Source of the DNA: Paraburkholderia sp. PGU19
GTDB lineage: Bacteria; Pseudomonadota; Gammaproteobacteria; Burkholderiales; Burkholderiaceae
Direction: 5' to 3'
NCBI RefSeq assembly: GCF_013426915.1
Contig: NZ_AP023180.1
Location: 372,001-436,000 of the forward strand
Length of the DNA: 64,000 nucleotides
Shown here: positions 53,461-63,494 of the stretch, one piece after another
How the letters are laid out: every line of letters starts with the position of its first letter
Position numbering within the stretch: the first letter of the stretch is position 1
Program-made: the position numbers and the translations under genes
The notes under the pieces: model-generated
Seen by the model: the letters and a program-made list of their open reading frames with translations, nothing else
Databases searched by the model: none
Told to the model about the DNA's origin: nothing

Positions 53461-54934
53461 GTAACTATTCAGCGGTAACCAGAGGCGAAACGACGACTCC
53501 TGTAAAGGCCAGGGCGAGCGCGTCGATCAGCGAACGGCTCTGCTTGCGTAAGGTGGCAAGGTAGGAGCGGATCGTGCAGAACGCCTCCATACCCGATTCC
53601 GAGCGGAAGCACCCGGAGATCTTCTGTTTGAGTTTGGGCATGCGGATATCGCGTTCGGCCTGGTTGTTGTCGAACGGTACGCGGTGATCGGCAATGAAAC
53701 GCCACACCTCATCGGCATACTTGTGAAGCCGTGTGAGCAGGTTGCAGGTAAAGCTTTGCCTGATCCTGCCGCGGCGTTCCCGGCGCCCGGACTCACGTGC
53801 CTGCTGCGGATTGAGCTTGCGTGCCTGGGCGATCAGGGCGCGGCTGCGCCGTGTGTAATAGCGTTGGCGCGCCTGACTCAGCGAGGTGTTTCCTGCAGCC
53901 TGACTGAGGTCGACCTCGCGCTTTGCCTGGCAAAGCAGGTCAATCATCTGCTGGGCCCAGCGTTGCTGCGTGGACTCCAGGACAAACACCAGTTCGCGCA
54001 GATGATGAGCATTGCACAGCGCATGCTCACACTCATAGCCGGCATACGGCCGCCAGCCGTCATGGACCGCGACTCCCCTAAAGCCGGGAAGAATGCCGAA
54101 GCTGTCCAGCGCCTCGCTGCCGCGCTTGCGGTGCGCGCCATACCAGCTCAACGCGTGCGTCGAGGCGACATGCAGCCAGCGGGACTCGCGCCCCACGCGC
54201 ATGCAGCTCTCATCGAAATGCACCACGGGTTGCCCGCGTAGCGCCTGCCGGATCTGCTCAACGGCTGGCACCAGTAACTGCGCGGCCTGATCAATGCTGT
54301 GCTGGACGGTTCCCGTAACCACATGCAGACCAAACAGGTCCTTCAGCGCCTGGGCGGTGCGCGCAACCGGCAACTGCTGGTATTGCGTCAGATAGACGGC
54401 TGCGGCGCGAATCTGGGGGCCGTACTGAACCGCCTGGCTCACGCCCTTGGGAAATGCGCCCGAGTGATGCTTGCCGCAGCGGCACTGCGCGATCTGCACG
54501 CGATGCTCGGTCACCTCAAAGCGCGTGGGTGGCAAATCGATCACCTGACGGCCTTCGGGCAACACGGCCACGCGGGCTGCTGCGATGCGTTGGCCACATG
54601 CATCGCACACCAGCGCCACCGGGTGAATCTCGATGTGATCGGGTTGCGCGACGCGTTTGAGCGTCTTGCCCTTGTGCCCCGGTTGCGCGCCAGGCCTGGC
54701 CCCGCTCGTGCCGCGCAATGACTTCGGCTTGCGCCTTGGACCATCGCTTGACGGCGGCTTGCTGGAGTTATGACTGTCCTTCTCAAGCTTTGCCTCGAGC
54801 TCGTTCAGACGCCTCACCAGATCAACGATGAGTGCGTCCTTCTGCTCCGGTGTCAGGTCCTTGAGGTCGGGCATCTTCGTCATGTCCCTCACTATGCACA
54901 GCCTGGTAGCAGTTTACAAGCGCTGAATAGTTAC
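53461..54934. mobile_element. IS66-family insertion sequence, complete
   Basis: The element is 1474 bp with 14-bp perfect terminal inverted repeats, GTAACTATTCAGCG (53461-53474) and CGCTGAATAGTTAC (54921-54934). The ends start GTAA as in the IS66 family. Direct repeats GCCGCCGC flank both sides (53453-53460 and 54935-54942), the 8-bp target duplication expected for the family. It holds a single gene, tnpC, without tnpA or tnpB. The intact tnpC, ends and target duplication suggest a fairly recent insertion. Confidence 0.95.
53465..54892 (-). CDS. tnpC: IS66-family transposase TnpC
   Basis: A 475-residue transposase. The N-terminal coiled coil (LVRRLNELEAKLEKDSHNSS, KPPSSDG) and a zinc-binding region (CDACG and CRCGKHH) are followed by the DDE catalytic core. 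The core shows Asp in VVHFDESCMRVG, Asp in GVAVHDGWRPYAGYE and Glu in FDNNQAERDIRMPKLKQKIS. The C-terminus ends inside the terminal repeat (stop at 53465-53467). The frame is intact. ATG 54890-54892 is the first start; ATG at 54872-54874 is possible. Confidence 0.95.
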   Translation of the reverse strand: MRDMTKMPDLKDLTPEQKDALIVDLVRRLNELEAKLEKDSHNSSKPPSSDGPRRKPKSLRGTSGARPGAQPGHKGKTLKRVAQPDHIEIHPVALVCDACGQRIAAARVAVLPEGRQVIDLPPTRFEVTEHRVQIAQCRCGKHHSGAFPKGVSQAVQYGPQIRAAAVYLTQYQQLPVARTAQALKDLFGLHVVTGTVQHSIDQAAQLLVPAVEQIRQALRGQPVVHFDESCMRVGRESRWLHVASTHALSWYGAHRKRGSEALDSFGILPGFRGVAVHDGWRPYAGYECEHALCNAHHLRELVFVLESTQQRWAQQMIDLLCQAKREVDLSQAAGNTSLSQARQRYYTRRSRALIAQARKLNPQQARESGRRERRGRIRQSFTCNLLTRLHKYADEVWRFIADHRVPFDNNQAERDIRMPKLKQKISGCFRSESGMEAFCTIRSYLATLRKQSRSLIDALALAFTGVVVSPLVTAE

Positions 54935-55593
54935 GCCGCCGCAAAGAAAAGTAGGCAAAAGAAAGCGGCTAACACCGCTAACTCTTGTTCTTGCCTGAGG
55001 GCCCCCAAAGGGTCTTACGCTTCACACGGTAACGTCTTTGTTCGCCTCCGTTGCCAACGCTTCGAACAGATGCCTCACCCGCTTCAGGCACCCGCACAAG
55101 GACCAGCGGCAGCGAATGGCTCGTGCCGCCCAGGTGGCAAACTGTGTGTAGGTTGTCGCACCTCACACGTTAGCGCTATTACCAGAAACACCAGCCTTGC
55201 TACTCAGTCCGGAGTGACGCGCGTACGGCGCGAAATCCGACACACAGTTTGCCACCTGGGCGGCGGAGGACTATCTGGCACGGCGTGCCGCAACGCGGGT
55301 GCGTGAAGCGGGTGAGGCGCACCGCAAGGGCGCTGGCAACGAGCATGAGTCACGTGATTGCCGTGTGAGGCGTAAGAACCTTTGGGGGCCCTCAGGCAAG
55401 AACTAGCACTGGCGGTGTTAGCCGCTTTCTTTTGCCTACTTTTCTTTGCGGCGGCAAAGAAAAGTAGGTGCCGCCCCGCACAGGGGCGACGCTTGAAGCA
55501 AGCTAACAAATCGCGGATGCCAGCGACAGAGCAAGCCGCGGATGCCAGCGCAACCACAAGCAAACCACACCCGCGTCGCCAGACAAAAAAACC

Positions 55594-56328
55594 TCACTTA
55601 GGCGCTATATCCCTCCGCACTCGCCTGATGTGCTGCTCGACATAAAACGCAGCCGCATCGGCATCACCATCAACGATGGCTTCATAGATCAACCGATGCT
55701 CAGAAACATAAAGCCTGATCCGCCCAGGATCATGAATCCCATCATCCTTGAGCCGTTTCCACAAAGGCTGATCCATAGCCTTCGCCACTTCGTCGGCGAT
55801 CTTGACGAGCAGGGCATCGCCCGTCATCACAGCAAGCTGCCGATGAAACAAACGATCGCTATCGTTCCATAGCGCACGCTGCACGGCATCGGTGACATCA
55901 TCGATCGAATCCATCTGCGCGAGGTAATGCTCGGCAAACTCGTCGCGCTGTGCATGCGCGGCCGCGCGTCGCGCGATGGCAGGCTCAAGAATCAAACGGA
56001 CATCGAGCGCCGACGTAGGGCTGAAGTCGGCATCGCCCGACATCTCGCCGGCAGCCGGCGCCGTCAACCGCTGCAACGCGTCCGCGCACACGTAAGTGCC
56101 CGAATTGCGCCGCGTAACGACCAACCCCTCGTTCTGCAACGCGCCCAGCGCCTCCCGCACAGCGGGCCGTCCAACGCCAAACCGCGCCGCGAGATCGCGC
56201 TCCGACGGCAACCGCGCTTCAGGCGCGAACTGACCGCTGCGAATGTCGCCGCGCATGCGCTCCGCGACCTGCTCGTAAATCTGCTTCGGGCGAAACGCGC
56301 GTTCCAGTGCAAATGAGGTCGAGGCCAT
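55594..56328 (-). CDS. FadR-subfamily GntR regulator
   Basis: A 244-residue regulator with GntR winged helix (IYEQVAERMRGDIRSGQFAP, LPSERDLAARFGVGRPAVRE) and a C-terminal FCD helical domain with the metal-binding arrangement typical of the family (RLFHRQLAVMTGD, EHRLIYEAIVDGD, YVEQHIRRVRRD). The ATG at 56326-56328 gives a normal N-terminus; the frame is open to 56421 over the promoter. It is divergent from the hydroxyproline pair and very likely represses it through the ACCA/TGGT sites nearby. Confidence 0.88.
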   Translation of the reverse strand: MASTSFALERAFRPKQIYEQVAERMRGDIRSGQFAPEARLPSERDLAARFGVGRPAVREALGALQNEGLVVTRRNSGTYVCADALQRLTAPAAGEMSGDADFSPTSALDVRLILEPAIARRAAAHAQRDEFAEHYLAQMDSIDDVTDAVQRALWNDSDRLFHRQLAVMTGDALLVKIADEVAKAMDQPLWKRLKDDGIHDPGRIRLYVSEHRLIYEAIVDGDADAAAFYVEQHIRRVRRDIAPK

Positions 56329-56376
56329 GAATGCGTACCGTGCGATAGATGACAGCGTGATGTGGGCCGGGCTCAA

Positions 56377-56387
56377 ACCAGTTTGGT
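56377..56387. promoter_or_regulatory. ACCA-N3-TGGT operator-like site
   Basis: ACCAGTTTGGT is a perfect dyad with a 3-base centre, about 50 bases upstream of the FadR-like ATG. FadR-subfamily proteins often bind such TGGT/ACCA sites. A second, similar dyad lies 30 bases away. Confidence 0.55.
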
Positions 56388-56416
56388 GGATAAATATTGA
56401 AACTGGTTGATCGCCA

Positions 56417-56428
56417 ACCAAAGCTGGT
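56417..56428. promoter_or_regulatory. ACCA-N4-TGGT operator-like site
   Basis: ACCAAAGCTGGT has the same half-sites with a 4-base centre, about 100 bases upstream of the dehydratase ATG. ACTGGT half-sites also occur at 56402-56406. Together with the site at 56377 it marks the divergent promoter as the likely target of the FadR-like protein. Confidence 0.5.
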
Positions 56429-56524
56429 CTACATTTCTATCCAGTATAAGTCAAAGACGATGGAGCGAGACGATATGTTGGACAGGCAACGGCCCGAAGC
56501 TTTCTTGCCAGGAGCGAACGCATC

Positions 56525-57532
56525 ATGAAGCTGAACCGGATGATCAGCACGGTCGAAGTGCATACGGGCGGCGAACCGTTTCGCATCGTCACGAGCGGGC
56601 TGCCGAAGATGCCCGGCAAGACCATCGTCGAGCGGCGCGCGTGGCTCAAGGAGCACGCCGATCATCTGCGCCGCGCGCTGATGCTGGAGCCGCGCGGCCA
56701 CGCCGACATGTACGGCGGCTATCTGACGGATCCCGTCACGGAAGGCGCGGACTTCGGCATCATCTTCGTTCACAACGAGGGCTATAGCGACCATTGCGGC
56801 CACGGCGTGATCGCGCTGGCGACAACGGCCGTCTCGCTCGGCTGGGTCGAGCGCACAGAGCCGGAAACGCGCGTCGGCATCGATGCGCCTTGCGGCTTCA
56901 TCGAAGCGTTCGTCAAATGGGACGGCGATCACGCCGGCAGCGTGCGCTTCGTCAACGTGCCGTCGTTCATCTGGCAGCGCGACGTGAGCGTCGAGACGCC
57001 CAGCTTCGGCACCGTGCGCGGCGACATCGCGTTCGGTGGCGCGTTTTACTTCTACACATCGGGTGAGCCGTTCGGACTCGATGTGCGCGAAGACCACGTG
57101 GACCGCCTGATCCAGTTCGGTGCCGAAGTGAAGCGCGCGGCGAACGAGGCGTTCAAGGTCCAGCATCCGCATATTCCCGAGATCAATCACATCTACGGCA
57201 CCATCATCGACAACGTGCCGCGTCACGCGGGCTCGACGCAGGCCAACTGCTGCGTGTTCGCCGACCGCGAAGTGGACCGCTCGCCGACGGGTTCGGGCAC
57301 GGCGGGGCGCGTTGCGCAACTGTATCTGCGCGGGCAACTGGGCAAGGACGAGACGCTCGTCAACGAGTCGATCATCGGCACGGTGTTTCGCGGGCGTGTG
57401 TTGTCCGAGACGAAGCTCGATCGCTTCGATGCCGTGATTCCCGAAATCGAAGGCGACGCGCATATTTGCGGTTTCGCGAACTGGCTCGTCGATGATCGCG
57501 ATCCGCTGACGTATGGTTTTCTGGTGCGCTGA
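56525..57532 (+). CDS. lhpH: trans-3-hydroxy-L-proline dehydratase (proline racemase family)
   Basis: A 335-residue member of the proline racemase/hydroxyproline epimerase family. Catalytic Cys91 is in SDHCGHGVIA. The second catalytic Cys of racemases (DRSPCG) is replaced by Thr255 in DRSPTGSGT. A Cys/Thr pair is the mark of trans-3-hydroxy-L-proline dehydratase, which forms pyrroline-2-carboxylate. The next gene encodes an ornithine-cyclodeaminase-type reductase, which would convert that product to L-proline. This agreement of active site and neighbour makes the call firm. A weak ribosome site (GGAGCG) precedes ATG 56525. Confidence 0.88.
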   Translation: MKLNRMISTVEVHTGGEPFRIVTSGLPKMPGKTIVERRAWLKEHADHLRRALMLEPRGHADMYGGYLTDPVTEGADFGIIFVHNEGYSDHCGHGVIALATTAVSLGWVERTEPETRVGIDAPCGFIEAFVKWDGDHAGSVRFVNVPSFIWQRDVSVETPSFGTVRGDIAFGGAFYFYTSGEPFGLDVREDHVDRLIQFGAEVKRAANEAFKVQHPHIPEINHIYGTIIDNVPRHAGSTQANCCVFADREVDRSPTGSGTAGRVAQLYLRGQLGKDETLVNESIIGTVFRGRVLSETKLDRFDAVIPEIEGDAHICGFANWLVDDRDPLTYGFLVR

Positions 57533-57555
57533 ACGCGCAAGGGAGCAACCCCGAT

Positions 57556-58473
57556 ATGAGCAGCACGCCGATTTTCGACGCCGCCGGCACGGCGCGCCTG
57601 ATTCCGTTTCGCGCGCTCGTCGACGCGCTGAAGACAGCCGCCGCCGACTACGCAGCCGGGCGCGTCGCGAGCCCCGAGCGGCTCGTCGTGCCGCTGAACG
57701 ACAACGGCATCATGCTATCGATGCCCGCCGCGGCCTCCGATCTCGCGATCCATAAACTCGTCAACGTCTGTCCGCGTAACGGCGAGCGCGCGTTGCCTAC
57801 CATCCACGGCCAGGTGATGGCGTTCGACCCGGACACGGGCAAGACGCTGTTCATTCTCGACGGTCCGACCGTCACGGGACGCCGCACGGCCGCGATGACG
57901 ATGCTCGGCATCGAGACGCTCTCGCGCGACGTACCGAAAGACATTCTGCTGATCGGCGCGGGCACGCAGGCCGCAAGCCATCTGCGGGCGATCGGCGAGT
58001 TGTATCCGGAGGCGCGCGTGCGCGTGCGGGGCACATCGGTGGCGCGGGCGCAGGCGTTCTGCGATGCGCAGCGCGGCGCGGTGCGCGATCTGCAAGCCTT
58101 GAGCGACGCGACGATTCCCGATTCCGTCGATACCGTCATCGCGCTGACGACGAGCCGCCAGGCTGTCTACGACGAGACGCCGCGCGCGGGACGGCTCGTG
58201 ATCGGCGTCGGCGCGTTCACCCCGCAGATGCGCGAGATCGGCGCGCGCACGCTCGCGGGCAGCACGCTCTATGTCGACGATCTCGCGGGCGCAAAGCACG
58301 AAGCGGGGGACTTCATCCAGGCGGGCATCGACTGGTCGACGGTGACGGGCATCAAGGACGCGCTGACAAGCCAGCCATCGTTCGATACGCCCATCGTCTT
58401 CAAGACCGTCGGCTGCGCGGCGTGGGATCTGGCGGCGGGGCGTGTCGCGCGGGCGGCGCTGGGCGCAGGTTGA
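57556..58473 (+). CDS. lhpI: Delta1-pyrroline-2-carboxylate reductase (OCD/mu-crystallin family)
   Basis: A 305-residue protein of the ornithine cyclodeaminase/mu-crystallin family with the NAD(P)-binding loop LLIGAGTQAASHLRAI and DGPTVTGRRTAAMTMLGIET. Family members next to trans-3-hydroxyproline dehydratases reduce pyrroline-2-carboxylate to L-proline. It starts 23 bases after the dehydratase stop with GGGAGCA upstream. An ornithine cyclodeaminase or another imine reductase is the alternative, but the context favours the reductase. Confidence 0.85.
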   Translation: MSSTPIFDAAGTARLIPFRALVDALKTAAADYAAGRVASPERLVVPLNDNGIMLSMPAAASDLAIHKLVNVCPRNGERALPTIHGQVMAFDPDTGKTLFILDGPTVTGRRTAAMTMLGIETLSRDVPKDILLIGAGTQAASHLRAIGELYPEARVRVRGTSVARAQAFCDAQRGAVRDLQALSDATIPDSVDTVIALTTSRQAVYDETPRAGRLVIGVGAFTPQMREIGARTLAGSTLYVDDLAGAKHEAGDFIQAGIDWSTVTGIKDALTSQPSFDTPIVFKTVGCAAWDLAAGRVARAALGAG

Positions 58474-58682
58474 GACCTCGCACGTCCTTTGTCGCCGAAC
58501 ATCGCGAGTCATGGCGAAGCGGAACGAACGTGCGTGCCGTGTCACGACAGTAAGCGTGCAAACAATCCTAAAACGTTGCAACATAGTCGTCTCGCGCAAA
58601 CCTGCCCGATTTCAGCGCCGCCTGAAAGCTTGGTCCGGACGGGCTTGCGTTTTTCCCAGCAGTTAATTTTTGCGACCGCGCT

Positions 58683-60166
58683 ATGACGACTTCCACCGCT
58701 CCTGCTTCGCCGGACCGCCCGCTCGACATGATCATTTTCGGCGGCGCTGGCGACCTGTCAGCCCGCAAGCTGCTGCCCGCGCTGTATATGGCGCATACGC
58801 ACGGCAATTTGCCCCCGAAACGCGCATTCTCGCAATCGGCCGCCGTGAATGGGTGCGTGACGATTATCTGAAATGGATGGACGAGCAGAGCCGTCCGTTC
58901 ATCGAATCCGGTGCATTTGAATCGGGCGCATGGGACCGCTTCCTGTCGCTGTTCGAATACGTGCGCGTCAATGTCGACCAGGCCGCCGATTACGAGCGCC
59001 TTGCCGAGGCTTCGCGCCCGAATGCGCTGCGCGTGTTCTATCTGTCGACGTCGCCGGAACTGTTCACGACGATTTGCGACAACCTCTCGTCGCACGGTCT
59101 GCTCGACGAGCATTCGCGTGTCGTGCTCGAAAAGCCGCTCGGTCACGATCTTGCGTCGGCGCAGGCGATCAACGATTCCGTCGGCAAGCATTTTTCCGAG
59201 CATCAGATCTACCGGATCGACCACTACCTCGGCAAGGAGACGGTGCAGAACCTGATGGTGCTGCGCTTCGGCAACGCGATCTTCGGGCCGCTGTGGCAGG
59301 CGCCGTATATCCGCAGCGTGCAGATCACGGTGGCGGAGTCGGTTGGCGTGGGCACACGCGCGGGCTTCTACGACCATACGGGCGCGATGCGCGACATGGT
59401 GCAGAACCACTTGCTGCAACTGCTGTGCATCGTCGCGATGGAGCCGCCAGTTTCGCTCGATGCCGATGCCGTGCGCGACGAAAAGCTGAAGGTGCTGCGC
59501 TCGCTGCGTCCGATGACAGCCGAGGACATCTCGCGCGATACGGTGCGTGGACAGTACACGGCGGGCGCTGTCGGCGGCGAGCCGGTGAAGGGATATCTGG
59601 AAGAAGCGAACGTGCCCGCCGATAGCCGCGCGGAAACGTTCGTCGCGTTGCGCGCGCATATCAACAACTGGCGCTGGGCGAACGTGCCGTTCTATTTGCG
59701 CACGGGCAAGCGGATGGCGAAGAAGCTGTCGGAGATCGTGATCGAGTTCGCGGATCTGCCGTTTTCGATCATGCCAAATAGTCCTTGTGGTCCGCGCAAC
59801 TGTGGCAATCGACTGGTGATCCAGTTGCAGCCGAATGAGTCGATCCAGTTGCAGATGCTCGCCAAGGAGCCGGGTAGTGGGATGCGGACGTTGCCCGTCA
59901 ATCTGAATCTCGATCTGGAGCAGGCGTTCACGAGCCGTCGCGCGGAAGCGTATGAGCGACTGCTGATCGACGTCGTGCGCGGCAGGCTCACTCACTTCAT
60001 GCGCCGCGATGAACTGGAAGCGGCATGGACGTGGGTCGATCCCATCATCGAAGCGTGGAAGCGTAATGGCGACAAGCCAAGAGGCTACACGGCCGGCACG
60101 TTCGGGCCGGGGGCTTCGACGGCGATGATGGCGCGGGACAATATGGTCTGGTCGGAAGAGTCGTAA
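58683..60166 (+). pseudogene. zwf: Glucose-6-phosphate dehydrogenase with apparent 1-base frameshift
   Basis: G6PD oxidises glucose-6-phosphate with NADP in the pentose phosphate pathway. The N-terminus MTTSTAPASPDRPLDMIIFG with GGAGDLSARKLLPALYMAHT is read from 58683. After HGNLPP the frame is lost. From about 58817 the rest (ETRILAIGRREWVRDDYLKW, RIDHYLGKETVQNLMVLRFG, the substrate-binding RIDHYLGKE, and RTGKRMAKKLSEI) is read in the frame ending at 60166. One additional C in the five-C run at 58812-58816 would give a normal 494-residue protein. As zwf is a central gene, a sequencing error is at least as likely as a real mutation. Confidence 0.9.
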
Positions 60167-60191
60167 GTCGAACGGACCATCCATGAACGCC

Positions 60192-60225
60192 AGGGCGAAG
60201 AGGGCGACCTCTTCGCCCTTTTTCT
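60192..60225 (+). terminator. Rho-independent terminator of zwf
   Basis: AGGGCGAAGAGG-GCGA-CCTCTTCGCCCT gives a perfect 12-bp stem followed by TTTTCTTTT. It starts 25 bases after the zwf stop. Confidence 0.95.
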
Positions 60226-60448
60226 TTTCTGGCGCGCGAATCGAAGGCGAACTGTTAGCAATTTTTACTTATCAGTGCACGCTTAAGGCGTTTTTTCCGA
60301 AAACGACTTCTTGTTGTCCGGTGACAGGGAGATAAAGCGCATCTACTAGCACGTAGTTTTACGAGCAGATCAGCAGTGATCACGCCTCGAACCTCAGCGC
60401 ATTTGATTGCGCGAGCGGGGTTCCGACGAATCCTTCGCGGAGTCTGTC
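60226..60448. promoter_or_regulatory. Upstream region of the secreted glycosidase gene
   Basis: About 220 bases between the zwf terminator and the next start, with more A/T than the flanks. GGAG at 60439-60442 is the ribosome site for ATG 60449. A promoter must lie here, but clear boxes could not be fixed. Confidence 0.45.
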
Positions 60449-63034
<2,586 letters not shown>

Positions 63035-63202
63035 TGTGGAAGCGTATGAGCGTCTGTTGATCGGTGTGTTGCGCGGCAGGTTCACCAGCTTTACGCGTTG
63101 CGATGAACGTGAAGCGGCTTGGAGGTGGGGCAAAGCCATCATCAGAAGGCTTCGGCGGTGATGATGGCTAGAAAGAATATGGTCTGCTCGGAAGAGTGGT
63201 AA
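63035..63202 (+). pseudogene. Decayed duplicate of the zwf 3' end
   Basis: Directly after the glycosidase stop the sequence matches the end of zwf (59942-60166). GGAAGCGTATGAGCG, GCGCGGCAGG, GCGATGAAC, GAAGCGGC, CCATCATC and AATATGGTCTG recur in the same order. The translation can be followed as EAYERLLI and, after a gap and stops, as NMV-SEE-stop. Point changes and a deletion of roughly 60 bases show that it is not functional. It is the second copy of the zwf end flanking the glycosidase gene. Confidence 0.85.
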
Positions 63203-63494
63203 GGCTTGCGAGGCGGACCCGGTGCGCCTTTTGTCTCCAGCGGTCCCGTGTCGTCATGCAGAATAAGAAACAGATGTGGCCACCACATTTGATTAGATAT
63301 CGATATCAATTTTGACGACATTTTACATATATGGCGGGTTCTTGTCGATTATCCTCGTTGAAGATGTTGTGTTAAAAAATAAAAGGATACCGAATCATGT
63401 AGAAAACGATGCTTAATGAATTTAAATGTTTTTTCGTTGCCATCGGTTCGCACGCCGAGCAGCGTAGCCTGAGTGCTTGCGCGGAGAGCCTCTG
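63203..63494. other. A/T-rich intergenic region
   Basis: About 290 bases with clearly lower G+C than the rest of the window, especially 63280-63430. It probably contains the promoter of the PAAR gene. No gene is recognised. Confidence 0.5.

Larger units (their letters stand above)
53338..55593. repeat. Dispersed long inverted repeat, copy C/D, split by an IS element
   Basis: Left end (53338-53460) contains GTCTGGCGACGC, the GGCATCCGCG module and CGCGTCGCCCCTGTGCGGGG. Right end (55461-55593) has the mirror images and finishes in TCGCCAGACAAAAAAACC against the FadR stop codon. Inside, 54943-55160 and 55245-55460 are further mirrored arms (AAAGAAAAGTAGGCAAAAGA, GCCTGAGGGCCCCCAAAG, GGCAAACTGTGTGT). 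Without the IS the element is about 770 bp. It lies between the convergent FAD oxidase and FadR-like genes. Confidence 0.85.

Noticed and set aside
54943..55460. Possible gene within the inner part of the long inverted repeat
   Set aside because: Frames on both strands mirror each other because of the inverted arms; no domain, and the structure is better explained as a repeat.
56525..57532. Annotation as proline racemase or 4-hydroxyproline epimerase
   Set aside because: The second catalytic Cys is Thr (SPTGSG) and an OCD-type reductase follows, both of which point to trans-3-hydroxyproline dehydratase.
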